The translations under genes and the position numbers were made by a program. Positions 11,246 through 23,400 of a stretch of DNA of 64,000 nucleotides are shown here, piece after piece. Under the pieces are notes generated by a model, which saw only the letters and a program-made list of their open reading frames with translations, was not told where the DNA came from and did not search any database. The first letter of the stretch is position 1. Each line of letters opens with the position of its first letter. The DNA is from Synaphobranchus kaupii (lineage: Eukaryota; Chordata; Actinopteri; Anguilliformes; Synaphobranchidae), in the NCBI GenBank assembly GCA_029718625.1, contig CM056376.1:112014112-112078111 (forward strand). The letters run 5' to 3'.

Positions 11246-11404
11246 CCTGGGGGGGGGTATACTACGAAGCAGGATTACGGAGTTAGCTGGATAACTGCAC
11301 TGAGTAAAACCTGGAACCCTCCCAAATCTGGAACATGGACTGAACTAAAAAGAGCTGTTCCAGGTTTAGCAGTTATCCAGCTAACTCGTAGTATACCCCC
11401 CAGG
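11246..11404. mobile_element. 159-bp foldback MITE
   Basis: The ends read cctggggggtatactacga on both sides (the left G run is two longer). Inner arms gagttagctggataactgc and its complement pair across a short loop. The form matches Harbinger-like or related fish MITEs, but the superfamily is a guess. A duplication is not clearly resolved. Confidence 0.7.
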
Positions 11405-12842
11405 ATACCTTGGTCTCAATAGCACTATATATGGAAGAGTTTGTGCAGGAGCTTGTAAATATGGCTCAAATTATTTTATGAATGTGTTCAGTTGTTTATT
11501 GCCAATTGTCATGTGAATGTAACATGAGGCATACACAAGAATAATTTGAAAGCATATATGCTAAATTAAGTATAAATGACCTTGCACCATTAATTAGTAT
11601 GGGGATTTAATGACACTCACGAATATACTTTATCCATAATATTAAATATTTATATGTATGTGTATGTATGATTGTTGGAACTATGCTTAAAGAATTTTCT
11701 AAGTAATCCTTAAAAGAGCTGAATCTTGTGTTCTGGTTTGAATGATCTTTGTGTTTTAATCTAATGTCGGTGATTACATCTTAATTACGTATTAATGCTT
11801 ACATATTAATTAATGTCTCGACGCAAACCGCAATGTCATGTACATTGGATACTGTACATGCAAATACTTGTACTCAAAACGTTCAGGCAGTTTTGCATAT
11901 TTCCGGGTAGGAGAGGAGTGGTAGTCGGGGAGTGGAGAAGGGAGGTGGGGAGTGAAGAATATTGGGACGCAGCCGTAAAATCCAAAATCCAATTCAAACA
12001 CTCACTTCCGGGGTACTCTCTGCCTGTTAATGCGAGAGTCTCGCCAAAAGATGGCGCACTTTATTGAGAATTGGTCACGCGCGGTCAATGACAAATGCTG
12101 AGTCACAGACGGCCACAGAGCCTAGGGAAATGATGGATTTCGCGTTTTACGAACGTTCAGACAGATCCTCACACGTGGGCACTTTCAAACAGCGATTTGA
12201 GAATCGCTGAGTCTGAGAATTTAACCTTTTTAATGAAGCAGCGCAGCCCAAAGGTACGGAACAATTACATTTCTGTATATTGCATAATTGAAAGTCTATA
12301 CGACACACAATTTGATATGGTTATAGAGCAGTTTTTTGTTAATATTTTCCACATATTTTCATTTTGCACTGCTTAACAGAACATGTTTATAGCTTAAATC
12401 TGGTAATACCGTCACAATTCCATTGAGTTGTTTAGTGTTTCACTGTTGCACTTGCGTTTAGAGACCAACAGGTGGCAGTAAAAGAAGGCCTTCATGCTCT
12501 ATGAGTGGGGGAGGTTGGGGGGAACTGTACGTCCTTGTAGCTCACCTGAATCCCTGACGAGTTAACCATACAGCACAATGCAACGGTTTTCTTAATATAC
12601 TAACATATCGCATGTCACGGTCCATAATAAAGTTAGTATATAATTGAGTATATATTTGAGTCAGTGACATTATTTCAACAGTATTTAAGGATCTGTGTGT
12701 GTGGAGGCTTCCTGTGTGAAAGGCCTGAGACAAAGTAATATTATTCCTGGGCTGGGACAATAATATTTACAAGTTCAGAGACCATTGCCCCCCTCCTCCA
12801 GGGCCTGGGAAAACGTACCCGGTTTCCCCCACTAATGGCGGC

Positions 12843-12844
<2 letters not shown>
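11405..12844. other. No gene seen
   Basis: Short ORFs only. A modest CpG-containing stretch lies around 11,900-12,200, without exon signals that I trust. Confidence 0.45.

Positions 12845-12878
<34 letters not shown>
12845..12878. repeat. (TG)n microsatellite
   Basis: Uninterrupted TG dinucleotide tract of about 17 units. Confidence 0.95.
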
Positions 12879-12882
<4 letters not shown>

Positions 12883-13789
12883 GAATCTCCCTGTGCTCCC
12901 GAACCCCAGTTACAGTATTAACATTAAAATAGCACAAACTCATCAAGACCTCTCATTTTTCATGGGTACCTCATTAATGCCTCTGACAAAAGGGCAGATG
13001 GGTCACACTCATGTACAATCAAAACGGGGCCTGGCTCTCCACCACGCTCTCCAGGCAGAGTCTGTTGTGAATACAGTAATGATATGATTTTATATGGGCA
13101 ACTGTAAGACTAGTCTAGGCATTAGCCATGCCAGGAGCGAGAAATTAATTCATTTTTATTGCTGTGGTTATTGATACTGTTGTAAACAATGGCTGCTCTT
13201 ACAGCACTGTTAGAAATATTCAAAAAAATCATAGCAAACCTTCTGAAAACAATCCGATTCAGGAGTCAAAGACAAATTTGATTGAAAGCAGTCAAGGCAG
13301 AACCTAATCCGCTCCATTCAACCGGTCAATTGAACTGCACCTGATTTGATTTGTCATAGAAAGCCGCAATGATTTGTCATTGCATCCCTTGACCTCCACA
13401 AGCAATGCAGCCCTGCGCGCCTGACTAAAGACTCATAGAGCAGTTAAGTTGGTTGGTTGGATATGATATTAATGACCCCTTTGTGAGTGTGAGACGCCCG
13501 TGCCAAAATCTTGGCTATAAGAATGGACCGGCGCATCACCTTAAGTGCACTTAGTTATGCAAAATCCATCTCCTTGGATAATCTTCTGAGATTTAGACCT
13601 GCTGCTTCTGTATAATAAATCTCACTGCGATTAAAATAGGATTAAATGTCCGCTCAAGGCCCTGATAACATAAAACATTTTTTCGCCCTCGTGCGAATGA
13701 AGGCAAACCACGGCCGGCTCTCGTCTGCTCTCCAAACAACCTCCAGATAAATCAAAATTTATCTTTACAATTGCTTCTCCCTCGCCGCT
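12879..13789. other. No gene seen
   Basis: Moderately complex sequence without ORFs, repeats or RNA genes that I can name. Confidence 0.45.
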
Positions 13790-14012
13790 GAAAGATACTC
13801 ACTCTTAACTGTAGCCAGTGGGACCAGACTAAATAAAGAGAGTCTCAGAGCACTGGATGAACTGACTCTGACTCTTAACTGTAACCGGCAGGACCAGTCT
13901 AAAGAGAGTCTCAGAGCACTGGACAAACTGACTCTGACTCTTAACTGTAGCCAGTGGGACCAGACTAAAGAGAGTGTCAGAGCACTGGATGAACTGACTT
14001 TGACTCTTAAAG
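13790..14012. repeat. Tandem repeat, about 65-bp unit, three to four copies
   Basis: Units share gactcttaactgtagccag, then gggaccag, agagagtctcagagcactgg and aactgactctg. Three near-full copies and one truncated copy are present. A separate single unit lies at about 14168-14232, showing that the array was broken by intervening DNA. Confidence 0.85.
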
Positions 14013-14167
14013 CACAAATTAACTTTGGTAGAACTTTGGTTTGTGTAGTTACCTGGCCATGTGAGTCCAAATGGTGGCAAAATATGTTTGTTAATTGCTC
14101 TGTGCTCCCCTGGGGTGATAATTCATTTGTCGCTCTCCATTCACTTCTATAGGGCAGCTAAAACGGC

Positions 14168-14232
14168 ATACTGACTTTGACTCTTAACTGTGACCAGTGG
14201 GACCAGTCTGAAGAGAGTCAGAGCACTGGACA
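14168..14232. repeat. Isolated unit of the 65-bp repeat
   Basis: Contains gactcttaactgtgaccagt, then gaccagt and gagtcagagcactggac, matching the array at 13790-14012. Confidence 0.8.
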
Positions 14233-14367
14233 TTACCCGCAGGCTTCATGGTCTATGATCAGTGTTTAAGCTGAGGCTTGAATGAGGCACCACACTGAGG
14301 TTTTTGCACTGTGTTAACATTCTTCTGTGAGCTTGAAAAGAAAAGTTCTGCAACAGTATGTAGGATA

Positions 14368-14576
14368 ACAGTGTAGCATAATGGTTAAGGAACTGGGCTT
14401 GTGACCTAAACGTTGCAGGTTTGATTCCCAGGTAGGACACTGTCTTTGTACCCTTGAGCAAGGTACTGTACCATTGCTTCAATTAATAACCAGCTGTATA
14501 AATGGATACTATGTTTAAAGAAAAGCTCTGTAAGTCACTCTGGGTAAGAGCATCTGCTAAATTATTGTAATGTAAT
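14368..14576 (+). mobile_element. tRNA-derived SINE with UnaL2-type tail, copy 1
   Basis: The head carries an A-box-like gtgtagcataatggttaagg and a B-box-like gcaggtttgattccc. A body follows, then ctctgggtaagag (the stem-loop, with a variant loop), and it ends in ttgtaatgtaa. The same family is present at 23401-23608 and 41827-42060 on the other strand. Confidence 0.85.
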
Positions 14577-15844
14577 GGCAGCTGTGGTGTGAGGTGTGTT
14601 GTAGCAAACTGCTGTTGTACACTCCCTCTGTGTGAATGAGATAAAATGCATTGATGGTGCACGTGTCTTTATGTGTGTGTGGTTGTGTGCGAGTGAGTGC
14701 CTGTCAATGTGTATGTGTTCGTGTATGATTGTGAGTTGATGTGTGTGTGAGCACTCTGACGCCAGGGTCTCACTTTCAGAGTGTGTGTGCCCTGGCCTAA
14801 TCAGGGCCTGTATTTAACAGTGAAAGACCTATGGCAGATTACTGCACTTTAATCCTGTTAGCGGGGCCACTGCACACAATATTCACATCGCCTCTTCCCT
14901 CCCGGGGACGGCTCTCATTCCGGACCTCTTCCCCCCGTCCGTTTGTTGCCCCTCTCCTCTCTTTCCTCTGACCCATTACACCGTGGACCCAGCGCTCCGT
15001 CCGGTCCGTCCACGGAAGTTTTGACGTGTTTTTTTACCCAGACCCTGGCCCCGGTGAGTGGTAATATTGCTTTTGATGTGAGCGATTATCAGGGTTAGGT
15101 CCAAGGCTCCTAATCCGGTGGCGAGGATTTTCTTTATAAATCCTGCATGGAAGGCCTTGCTATTATTGTAACCACAATCCCCTCCTACCCCCCTACCCCC
15201 CCCCCCCCCCCCCCCATTCCCCCCACCCCCCACTGGCCACCGTGTCCACTGTTGACCCCAACCATGGCCATGGTCCATGGTCAGGACTGGAAATGATTAC
15301 TTTAGGGAGGATGCTGAGGAAGTCAGTAGGGCTAAAACACACTGTGCAGCTCAGCGTTATGAGGTATACTAATAATCTAAATAGAAAGAACAAGCCCATA
15401 TATGCTGTCCTTTCTTTATTGTTGACAGAAGGTGTTCCTTGCAAGAATTCAGCAGTTTTTGAAAAAAGAAAAAAGAAGAAAAAAAAACATAAACAAAAGT
15501 TTTTTTTTTAACACAAGGTCTTGTTTAAAAGTTCTTGTCCGCAGTGCATTGCAGTCAAGGTCATTTTTAGTATTTCTTTTTAATCTTTCATAATTGTTTT
15601 TGCCAATTCGCTGTTCACCAGAAACATCCACCCTCCACCCCCGCCCCCCAACTCCCCCCTCCAAAAAAAAAAATCGACCCAACAATGGGGGCACAAAAGC
15701 CTGGATTTAGCTGCCAAGCCAAGCCTGGGGCGACACACCCTGCTGCTTTTGTCCCCAGTCTGGATTTCAGACAGATCAAAAGCAATGTCCCGTCACCCTG
15801 TCATCACTTTTATGTGTGAGGATACCAAACCAGAGACATGATTC
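14577..15844. other. No gene seen; C tract included
   Basis: Contains TG-rich text near 14,680-14,760, a C homopolymer at about 15196-15215 and purine-rich segments. ORFs here are products of the low-complexity tracts. Confidence 0.5.
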
Positions 15845-15904
15845 AGAGAGAGAAAGAGAAAGAGAAAGAGAGCGAGAGAGAGAGAGACAGAAAAAGAGAG
15901 AGAC
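15845..15904. repeat. (GA)n-type microsatellite
   Basis: Imperfect GAGA/GAAA purine tract of about 60 bp. Confidence 0.9.
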
Positions 15905-17149
15905 ATTGTGCAAAAGAGCTGATGTGACCACAGGTGTTATATCAACCGTGCCAAATGTCACATGAAAGGTGGATGGATTTAACGAGGAAGGGCTTTGGCC
16001 CCATGTAGGGAGTTCATCCCCACTTTCCTTGAACTACGTACCATAAAGCTGACATAACATTTTCATAAGCATGACATAATTAGTTTTTCATAAGCCAAAG
16101 TGATAGTGCATGGTGCCTTATGACAGATGATGCCAACATAATGTCTGCAGCAAATTTTACAAAACATTGAAAAATAATTGATTCAAAAGAAGTGCTGAAT
16201 TATTCCGGACATTCATAAGCTGTATTACACTGCCATGACTGCCTAGGAGAGGCAGAGTCATGTCATGCATCTGAAAATCGTATGTAGGCCTTATAATTCT
16301 TTGGTTTCTTTTTTTCCCCACATTTGGATTGCCCAATTGTAGCTATATATCAGCATTCGTTGCTGCAACCTTTGCTATCAATTCTGGAGAACTCGGACAA
16401 GCGTGCTCTCCGCCGAAGCACACAATGTCTGTCACCTCTCATTATCACAGCACAGTTCGCAAGCCGGGCTTGTGTAGACATGAGTTGGAGGAAGAGGCTT
16501 CATGTGCAGCTCAACGGCCTAACTAGCCTGACACATTGGAAAAGCTGGGAGCATTAAGCATCTCCACCTGTATGGGGCCCTAACCCTAACCTTGTTTCCG
16601 TTGTCAGATTGTGAACTTCGATGATGATGTGGTGTCAGTAGCCAACATTTTTATTTTCTTCGAGGCCAGGAAAGTTATTTTTCAGGACCTTTTGTCTTCA
16701 TGAAGTCAAGAGAAACATCTTCATTCTCAACTTCCAGCACTATTGCATCTTTGAGCCCTGAAATTTCATGTGGCCAGCACCTTTAGTTATGAAGCTATGA
16801 GGGCTCAAAAATGACTGAAAATTTAATGCTAAATAAAAAGAGCCAGAATTTGAGCTACCCCTAGGTACTTCAAGGGGCCATAACTCGCAAGATATTCATA
16901 GTATAAAGTTTACATTTTGCATACAGTAGCTTCATTAAATAGATTATAGTTAATGTAGAAAATAAATCAAGTGATTCTGAGGGGGTCAGGTGGGAAGCAC
17001 TGATTGATTTTATATGGAATGACCAATAAAATACCAACAAATGACCAATAAATAAAATAGATCATAAAGGTTAAAACAGACACAATATAGACATAGACAT
17101 CTAAAACAAGAACATATGAGCATAGACAAAAAATAGAAAAAGAAAAACA
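15905..17149. other. No gene seen; possible SINE tail at 16318-16560
   Basis: The text at 16325-16345 (ggattgcccaattgtagct) resembles the reverse complement of the tail of the SINE at 21172-21520, and the following ~200 bp looks like a dispersed fish repeat. No other feature seen. Confidence 0.4.
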
Positions 17150-17834
17150 CAATAATAATAAAGGGAGATGGTGGACAACAGGAGAGAACCAGAGTGTTAT
17201 ACATTATAAGCCAGAGTGAATAGGTGTGTTTTGAGCAGTTTTTTGAAGGAGGGTAGTGTATCTGCATGTTTGATGTGAGTGGGGAGGGAGTTCCAGAGTG
17301 TGGGAGCGGCAGCACTGAAGGCTCTTGCACCAACAGTATTGAGTTGGGTAGGAGGAATGGTGAGTAGACCAGCAGAGGAGGAGCATAAAGTGCAGGTTGG
17401 TGTGTAGTCCTGAAGGAGGTCAGAAAGGGAGGTGCAAGGCTGTGTAAGGCTTTATAAGTCAGCAGGAGGATTTTGAATTGAATACGATAGTGGACCGGTA
17501 GCCAGTGTAGCTGAATGAGGGTGGGTGTATGTGAGGATTCGTGCAGCAGAGTTTCGCATGATTTGCAGTTTATTAATAAGTTTGAAGGGGGATCCTGAGA
17601 GTATGGATCAGAGTTTCAGAACAGGAATGAAAGTGAGGGACGGGAGATGTTGCGTTGCTGAGGTGAAAAAAATGCAGTGCGTGAAATGTTCTTGATGTGG
17701 GGTGTGAAGGACAGGGTATTATCCAGAATGACCCCAAGACCTTTGACTTGGGGTGACGGGGGGATCAGGTGGTAATCATTGGGAATTTTAAAGGTGGGTG
17801 CTTTTGCAGGGTGGGTTTTGTACCTATGAGCATA

Positions 17835-18405
17835 GTCTCGTGAAGGCCAGACTTTGTGATAAACACAAAGTCTGGTCCATAGACTTGCCTAACGTGGTAA
17901 AGAGCCGCCCACTTTGACAACACGGGGCCTTTGATTGACATGCAATATAACCAACCACAGACCGTCTATGTTGCGTGACGTATTGAGGCAGTGCCGAGGG
18001 CAGTCGATTCAGAAACAGCGCTACAAAAAAAACAGAACCGGGTGAAACAAATGTGATTTAGGCTACACAAATGGCACGGTGATCTCCAGTAAAACAGTCT
18101 ATCACAGCGAAGAAATGTGAACTTCAAAAACTTTCTTCAATCCAGCGTTAAGCTCTTGGTCCGAAACACTCATTGTTCTTGATGGATTCGCAGCATTCGT
18201 TAGCTACTGATTAGTTAGCACAAATTGTTTCCCAGCAGACTGATAAAACCCAATGAACCGTGTCGTACCGGAAATATGCACACACTCTTGTGATTGACAG
18301 TGCTGCTAGCCAATGAGTGCTGACTGTCAGTTTTCTACCCAGCTTATGCAAGCCTATGCATCAGACTCTGTATACGCACTGCATCAGAGCGGCTGTGGCT
18401 GAGAC
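17835..18405. mobile_element. 571-bp insertion in the LINE with 5-bp duplication
   Basis: GCATA flanks it on both sides (17830-17834 and 18406-18410). The LINE reading continues across the join if one GCATA is removed (KLNATKQNL to IGTKPTLQK). The ends are gtctc and gagac, a short inverted match. A hairpin (ccagactttgtg / cacaaagtctgg) sits near the left end. No ORF. Superfamily unknown; a 5-bp duplication does not fit hAT, Tc1 or Harbinger. Confidence 0.75.
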
Positions 18406-18410
18406 GCATA

Positions 18411-19348
18411 AGTTCTGTTTTGTGGCGTTAAGTTTAAGGATGTTGATAGCCATCAAGGCCTTGATGTCATGGAGGCAGCTGATGAGGGAGGAGGGGGGCA
18501 GAGGGGCATTGGGTTTGGATGATATGTAGAGTTGTGTATCATAAGCATAGCAGTGGAAATGAATGTTATGATGCCGCATGATTCGGCCAAGGGGAAGGAG
18601 ATGGATAATGAATAGAAGTGGGTCCAGCACTCACCCCTGGGCGACACCCTGTGTAGCTGCAGCCAGTCCAGACCGATGATGTTTAAGCTGGACAAAGTGT
18701 TTTCTTCCTGTGAGGGTAGGATGACAGCCAGGCAAGTGCTGACCCAGAGACCCCCAGGGAAGTCAGGCGGTCCAACGGCAGGGGGTGGGAAACTGTGTCA
18801 AAGGTGGCGCTGAGGTCAAGGAGGATAAGGATGGTTAATAGTCCAGTGTCAGCAGCGAGGAGGAGGCCATTGGTCACGAGTGTAGTCTCTGTTCTGTGTT
18901 TTGATCGGAATCCAGATTGAAATGGTTTTAAGAGGTTGTTACTGTCAAGGTGGGATTGGAGTTGGCCTGCTACTACACGTTCGAGAACTTTGGAGAGGAA
19001 TGGGAGGTTAGGTGTGGGGTGGACGTTGTTGAGATTGTTTGGATCTGCACCAGGCTTTTTGAGCATGGGTGAGATAGCAGCTGTTTTGAGTAAGTGGGGA
19101 ACAGAACTAGAGCCCAGCGATGCATTGATTATCTGTGTTAACAGCGGAGAGAGGACAGGGAGCGCAGCTTTGGCTAGGGAAGTAGGAAGAGGGTCGAGTT
19201 TGCAGGTGGAGAACTTGGATGAACTGGTGATTTTAACAATATAATCCTCGGTCACTGGTGTGAAGGCAGGGAAACTGTTAATGTATGGGTGGTCAGTGAT
19301 GATAGTCATCCAGGAGGGCCCAGCATTGGAGGTATGGGACTGTAACAA
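18411..19348 (-). pseudogene. LINE reverse transcriptase remnant
   Basis: It reads SSKFSTCKLDPLPTSLAKAA, then PFLSKVLERVVAGQLQSHLD and a LLLDLSATFDTVSH block (expected DLSAAFDTVDH), in one open frame of 221 codons (18683-19348). It continues in other frames to LPLGRIMRHH and CYAYDTQLYIS. The catalytic YADD box has become YAYD, losing one metal-binding Asp, and there are frameshifts. It is inactive. Confidence 0.85.
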
Positions 19349-19364
19349 ATCTTGATGAATATTA

Positions 19365-20130
19365 TCAAGTTTGAAAGAAATTCAAAAACTTATTGCAGAG
19401 GTCAATGGGTGTATTGTTCAGGGAGTTGTCGAGTGGTTGAAGCAGATGTTTAACGGTGGAGAACAGGGTCTTTGACTTGCCTCTGTCATTATTGATTATA
19501 TTTGAATAATAGGAGGTTCTGGCTGAGAGGGTATTTTCAAAGATGATGAGGCGTTTTGAGTATGCTTGGGAGTGAACACTTAGACTAGTTTTTCTGGCAA
19601 AACGCTCCAAATGACACCCAGTGGTTTCTAATAGGTGGAGTTCAGAGGTGTACCAGGGGGCAGAGTGAATGAATGAGACCGTGTGTGATTTGAGTGGGGC
19701 TAGGGTTTCAAGGCAGGAAGAGAGACAGGTGTTGTAGTGGTTAACTAGATCCTCAGTAGATGTGTGTGTGTCAGGTGAGGGGCAGGTATGAATCATGTTG
19801 ATGAGATCAGTGGTATTTATGTTTTGGAAGGAGCTTTTTCATTTGCTGATTGTGGTGGGACCTTGAATATGGACTTTGTGATCAGAAATGGGGAGTGGCA
19901 GATCAGTGAGATTGAAAGGGGTCAGACCAGTGGAGCAAACTAAGTCAAGTGTGTGTCCTTTGTTATGGGTGGGGAAGGTGACATGTTGATAGACATCTAG
20001 GCAGTCCAGATGTGAAAGAAAATCAGTAGAAAATGCGCATTTTGAGGAGTCGATATGTATATTGAAATCCCCCAGTAGGAGCACATTTGGTGACATGGTG
20101 TAAACAGTGGTGAGTAGGGATGAGAGTTCA
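19365..20130 (-). pseudogene. LINE endonuclease C-terminus and linker
   Basis: The frame at 19839-20096 reads NVLLLGDFNIHIDSSKCAFS, the GDFN/H motif of the apurinic-type endonuclease, and then LPLPISDHK (SDH motif). The frame at 19365-19796 carries the linker before the reverse transcriptase (FIHSAPWYTSELHLLE). The more N-terminal endonuclease motifs are absent. Confidence 0.8.
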
Positions 20131-20175
20131 GGGAGAATAAGTAGAATCTTGATGAGTAGAATCAGGTGTCTTAGT

Positions 20176-21041
20176 GCTGGACTGAAACAAAAACCTGCAC
20201 CAACACCGGCCCTTTTTGATCGGTGCTCTAGAGCTGATTATGGTTGCCCTCCGGGACTGCTGGACACATTCGGCATTTAATAATTTTGGGACTTTTTTTG
20301 TTTTTTTGCATTTTCCATACAAAAAATGCTCTGAGGCATTTGCCATGTTGACAACCAATTTATTTTTATTGTTCTTCTTTTTACATACCAGGATATTGCA
20401 CACACGCACAGACATACACACACAAATTCTGATAAGGTAAGAATGTTAGGTTAGTTTGTGAAAAAATGAACGTGAACTCTTCAACTTCTTTAGAAATGTG
20501 GGAAGGAGCTGAATGCTGTCATCCTCACTGGGAAGACCCTGGTAAAACAGACAGGCCTGGCAGGGAGTAGAAACATGGCTTATTCAGCTTCTGAAATACA
20601 AATCATACCATGAGGCATGTTAAATTATTGCAAAGTATATTAAAGCGATGGGTATAGTCTACTGAGAGGCAGACAAGGAAGTGTAGCTTTCAGAGATGTA
20701 ATTTGTAGCCTGTGAGATTAGAATAGAATTATGGAATAATAAGATTCACCTTCTAGCAACTGAAAAGTTAATTCCCCTGAGGTGACTAAAATAGGAAGAA
20801 TCATTTTTTTGCATCCACATGAGTTAACAGAAATCAGTCAATCAAGAAAATAATTCAACTTCTTTTTTATGTATATAATATTATCCTCTGGTCTAAACCG
20901 TCGGATTTGGCTATTAAATAATGCAACAACTGTACCCATTGTACTGTAGTAACCTGCAATGTGGTATATAAAACATTAGGATGGGTGGAGTAGAAGAATA
21001 GTCCTTGAAGAAATGGTCATTGTGGTATTCTATGACAGGGG
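20176..21041. other. No gene seen; dispersed-repeat-like text at 20165-20240
   Basis: The sequence next to the LINE (cctgcaccaacaccggccct) resembles a dispersed vertebrate repeat that I cannot name. The rest is AT-rich without features. Confidence 0.4.
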
Positions 21042-21171
21042 CCTGATTTAATAAGGCCTTTAGCGTGTGCAAAACACACACATGCAAAACCAATAACATG
21101 ACCAATGATTGGGCATGGTATTTGTTTTGCACCAATCATTGGTTGTGTTATTAGTTTTGCATGTGCAAAAA
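21042..21171. repeat. Foldback sequence
   Basis: Arms containing atgcaaaaccaataacatga and accaatcattggttgtgtta / ttagttttgcatgtgc pair over about 100 bp. Probably a small MITE. Confidence 0.65.
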
Positions 21172-21520
21172 GGTTTTGGTGGTGCAGCAGACAAAGGCGT
21201 AGACTTTCTGTCTGTGCGGTTGCGCCCCGAGAACCGGGGGATTCGATCCCCGGTCCTGCCAGATCCGAGTATGCCTGGTGCCTTGAGGGAGCGGCAATTG
21301 GCGGCTGCTCCTGGGGTAGGGGAGGGACTCGGAGCGAATTGTCTCACATAAGACAGCCCTGGGCGAGCTTGAATCACGGTTAGGAGCTTGAGGAGTCGCG
21401 CCCTGAAGAGGCGCCCTCTTTCCTGCTACCGGACAAAGGGGTTGTAGCGGCGATTCTCTAGCGGTTGCTACACGGGGGAATTGAATTGCATAGGATCCAA
21501 TTGGCTACAAAATTGGGAGA
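21172..21520 (+). mobile_element. tRNA-derived SINE, second family
   Basis: A tRNA-like head (about 21178-21262) has ggtggtgcagcagacaaagg (A-box region) and gggggattcgatccccggtc (B box with a stem). A GC-rich body and a tail with ccaattggctacaaaattgg then gagaaaagggg follow. It is unlikely to be a functional tRNA because the acceptor ends do not pair cleanly and a long body follows. Confidence 0.65.
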
Positions 21521-22101
21521 AAAGGGGAAAATCAGGAAAAGGTTTTTTTGGGGTCTCCACGGAGTGATTTGTGGTATTATTCAAAATACCAAAAATACCA
21601 AACAGCTGCCAGATTCAAATGGAAATCTGTGATCGGAAGTCATTCGTAATTTACAGTGAACTATAAATTCAGAATTAAATTCTGAGCTGCCGTAAATCAA
21701 GGCATTGGTTGCTTTGGTGTAATTTATCTTTTACAAAATACTCAAGTAAAAAAGGAAAGGTTTGATTGTGAAATGTATGGGTCTTTGTGGTCTATATTGC
21801 ATTACTTGCTGATTAAGATCTAAAATGTCCTTCACCTGCTCTTTGAGATATGGGAATCCGAAAACTGAAATGTAGAAAAAGAGATTCGAAAGGGAGACAG
21901 GAAACCGTTCAATCATAACATTTTAAAAAGCTAGTTCTGGGAGGAAAAAAAGGACCAAAGTAATTCTGCTAAATTGGGTTGTGTCCCATGGGGTGACCAA
22001 ACCCACCGTCTCTGACAGGAAATTTCAGTTTCAGCAGATGCCCAACAATATTAAAAATGAGCCCTTTTTAAGTTATTATTATTATATCCAAGCTAACCAG
22101 G
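21521..22101. other. No gene seen
   Basis: AT-rich, with no repeats or coding signals that I can support. Confidence 0.45.
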
Positions 22102-22746
22102 CATCACAGTATACCAATATTGTCTTTGTAAACTGTCAATTTCACATCACAGTATACCAATATTGTCTTTGTAAACTGTCAATTTCACATCACAGTATAC
22201 CGATATTGTCTTTGTAAACTGTCAATTTCACATCACAGTATACCAATATTGTCTTTGTAAACTGTCAATTTCACAATGACAGTATACCGATATTGTCTTT
22301 GTAAACTGTCAATTTCACATCACAGTATACCGATATTGTCTTTGTAAACTGTCAATTTCACATCACAGTATACCAATATTGTCTTTGTAAACTGTCAATT
22401 TCACATCACAGTATACCAATATTGTCTTTGTAAACTGTCAATTTCACATCACAGTATACCAATATTGTCTTTGTAAACTGTCAATTACACATCACAGTAT
22501 ACCAATATTGTCTTTGTAAACTGTCAATTTCACATCACAGTATACCAATATTGTCTTTGTAAACTGTCAATTTCACATCACAGTATACCAATATTGTCTT
22601 TGTAAACTGTCAATTTCACATCACAGTATACCAATATTGTCTTTGTAAACTGTCAATTTCACATCACAGTATACCGATATTGTCTTTGTAAACTGTCAAT
22701 TTCACATTACAGTATACCGATATTGTCTTTGTAAACTGTCAATTTC
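22102..22746. repeat. 43-bp minisatellite, about 15 copies
   Basis: Direct head-to-tail units of catcacagtataccaatatt + gtctttgtaaactgtcaatttca. Copies are nearly identical, differing mainly at ataccAat/ataccGat. There are no unique spacers between units, so it is a satellite and not a CRISPR array. Confidence 0.95.
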
Positions 22747-23400
22747 TATCACAGCTGCTTTAGAGTTACTTTAAGTGTGCTTCTAGCTCTAAACAATAAA
22801 CTCACAAATGCCTGTAATAAAAAAGGAACTATACCTTTAAGAGTAGTGGCCTATTTTCTCCTATTTGCTTCTATTGAGCTGTTCTTGTCTGTATCCCACC
22901 ATTTTCCAGAAGTTCAGCTTGTTCACCTTTCAAGGGGTCAGGGAATTATTCCCCAAGTGATCTTAATTGGGTTTGTTCTTTCCTTTTCTTCCCTCTTGCA
23001 AATGTGCAGCACTGTGTAACAGCCTTTCTTGCAAATGGACTATACAAAAATAAAGATTGATTATTTGATTGATTGAAGACATAATGGTGTAATGGTTATA
23101 CGGGGTGATTTTATGAGACAGTGAGCAATTCAGGTCACTCGCCGAGGAGATTCTTCTTAATTTCACTTAGACGTCCGGGTAAATAAATAAATAAAAATGA
23201 AATATAAAACATAAAATAAACTAAACAAAATTTGTGCTCAAACAAACAAAAAAAAAACAATTGCAGTAAAGGAGCAATGCTCATGCTAGAAAACAAATAC
23301 CTTATTGCACTAAAAAACATAACATATAAACAAGGTCTCTCCAATGAAACATATTACAAGACATTCACGAAAAATTTAAAAAAGGAAGAATAACACAATA
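22747..23400. other. No gene seen
   Basis: Includes gattgattatttgattgatt near 23055 and A-rich text. No supported feature. Confidence 0.45.

Larger units (their letters stand above)
17150..20175 (-). mobile_element. CR1/L2/Rex1-type LINE, degraded
   Basis: A non-LTR retrotransposon on the minus strand. From its 5' side (right) to 3' side (left): the end of the endonuclease domain, a linker, reverse transcriptase, and a C-terminal domain. At 17201-17330 the C-terminal domain reads, across frames, like LPPHSHQTCRYTTLLQKTAQ. The 5' part, including most of the endonuclease, is missing, as usual for LINE insertions. It is interrupted by a separate element at 17835-18405. Confidence 0.85.

Noticed and set aside
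14976..15278. Gly-rich minus-strand ORF
   Set aside because: Produced by a C homopolymer and flanking low-complexity sequence.
16324..16557. 77-codon ORF
   Set aside because: It overlaps text that looks like a dispersed SINE-type repeat in reverse orientation.
16575..16600. Telomere-like ccctaaccctaacc
   Set aside because: Only about two units, internal to the window. Too short for an interstitial telomere tract.
21178..21262. tRNA gene
   Set aside because: It has promoter boxes but is the head of a SINE: a long body follows and the acceptor stem is not convincing.
22102..22746. Regular direct repeats resembling a CRISPR array
   Set aside because: Whole 43-bp units repeat head to tail with no unique spacers, and the genome is a vertebrate.
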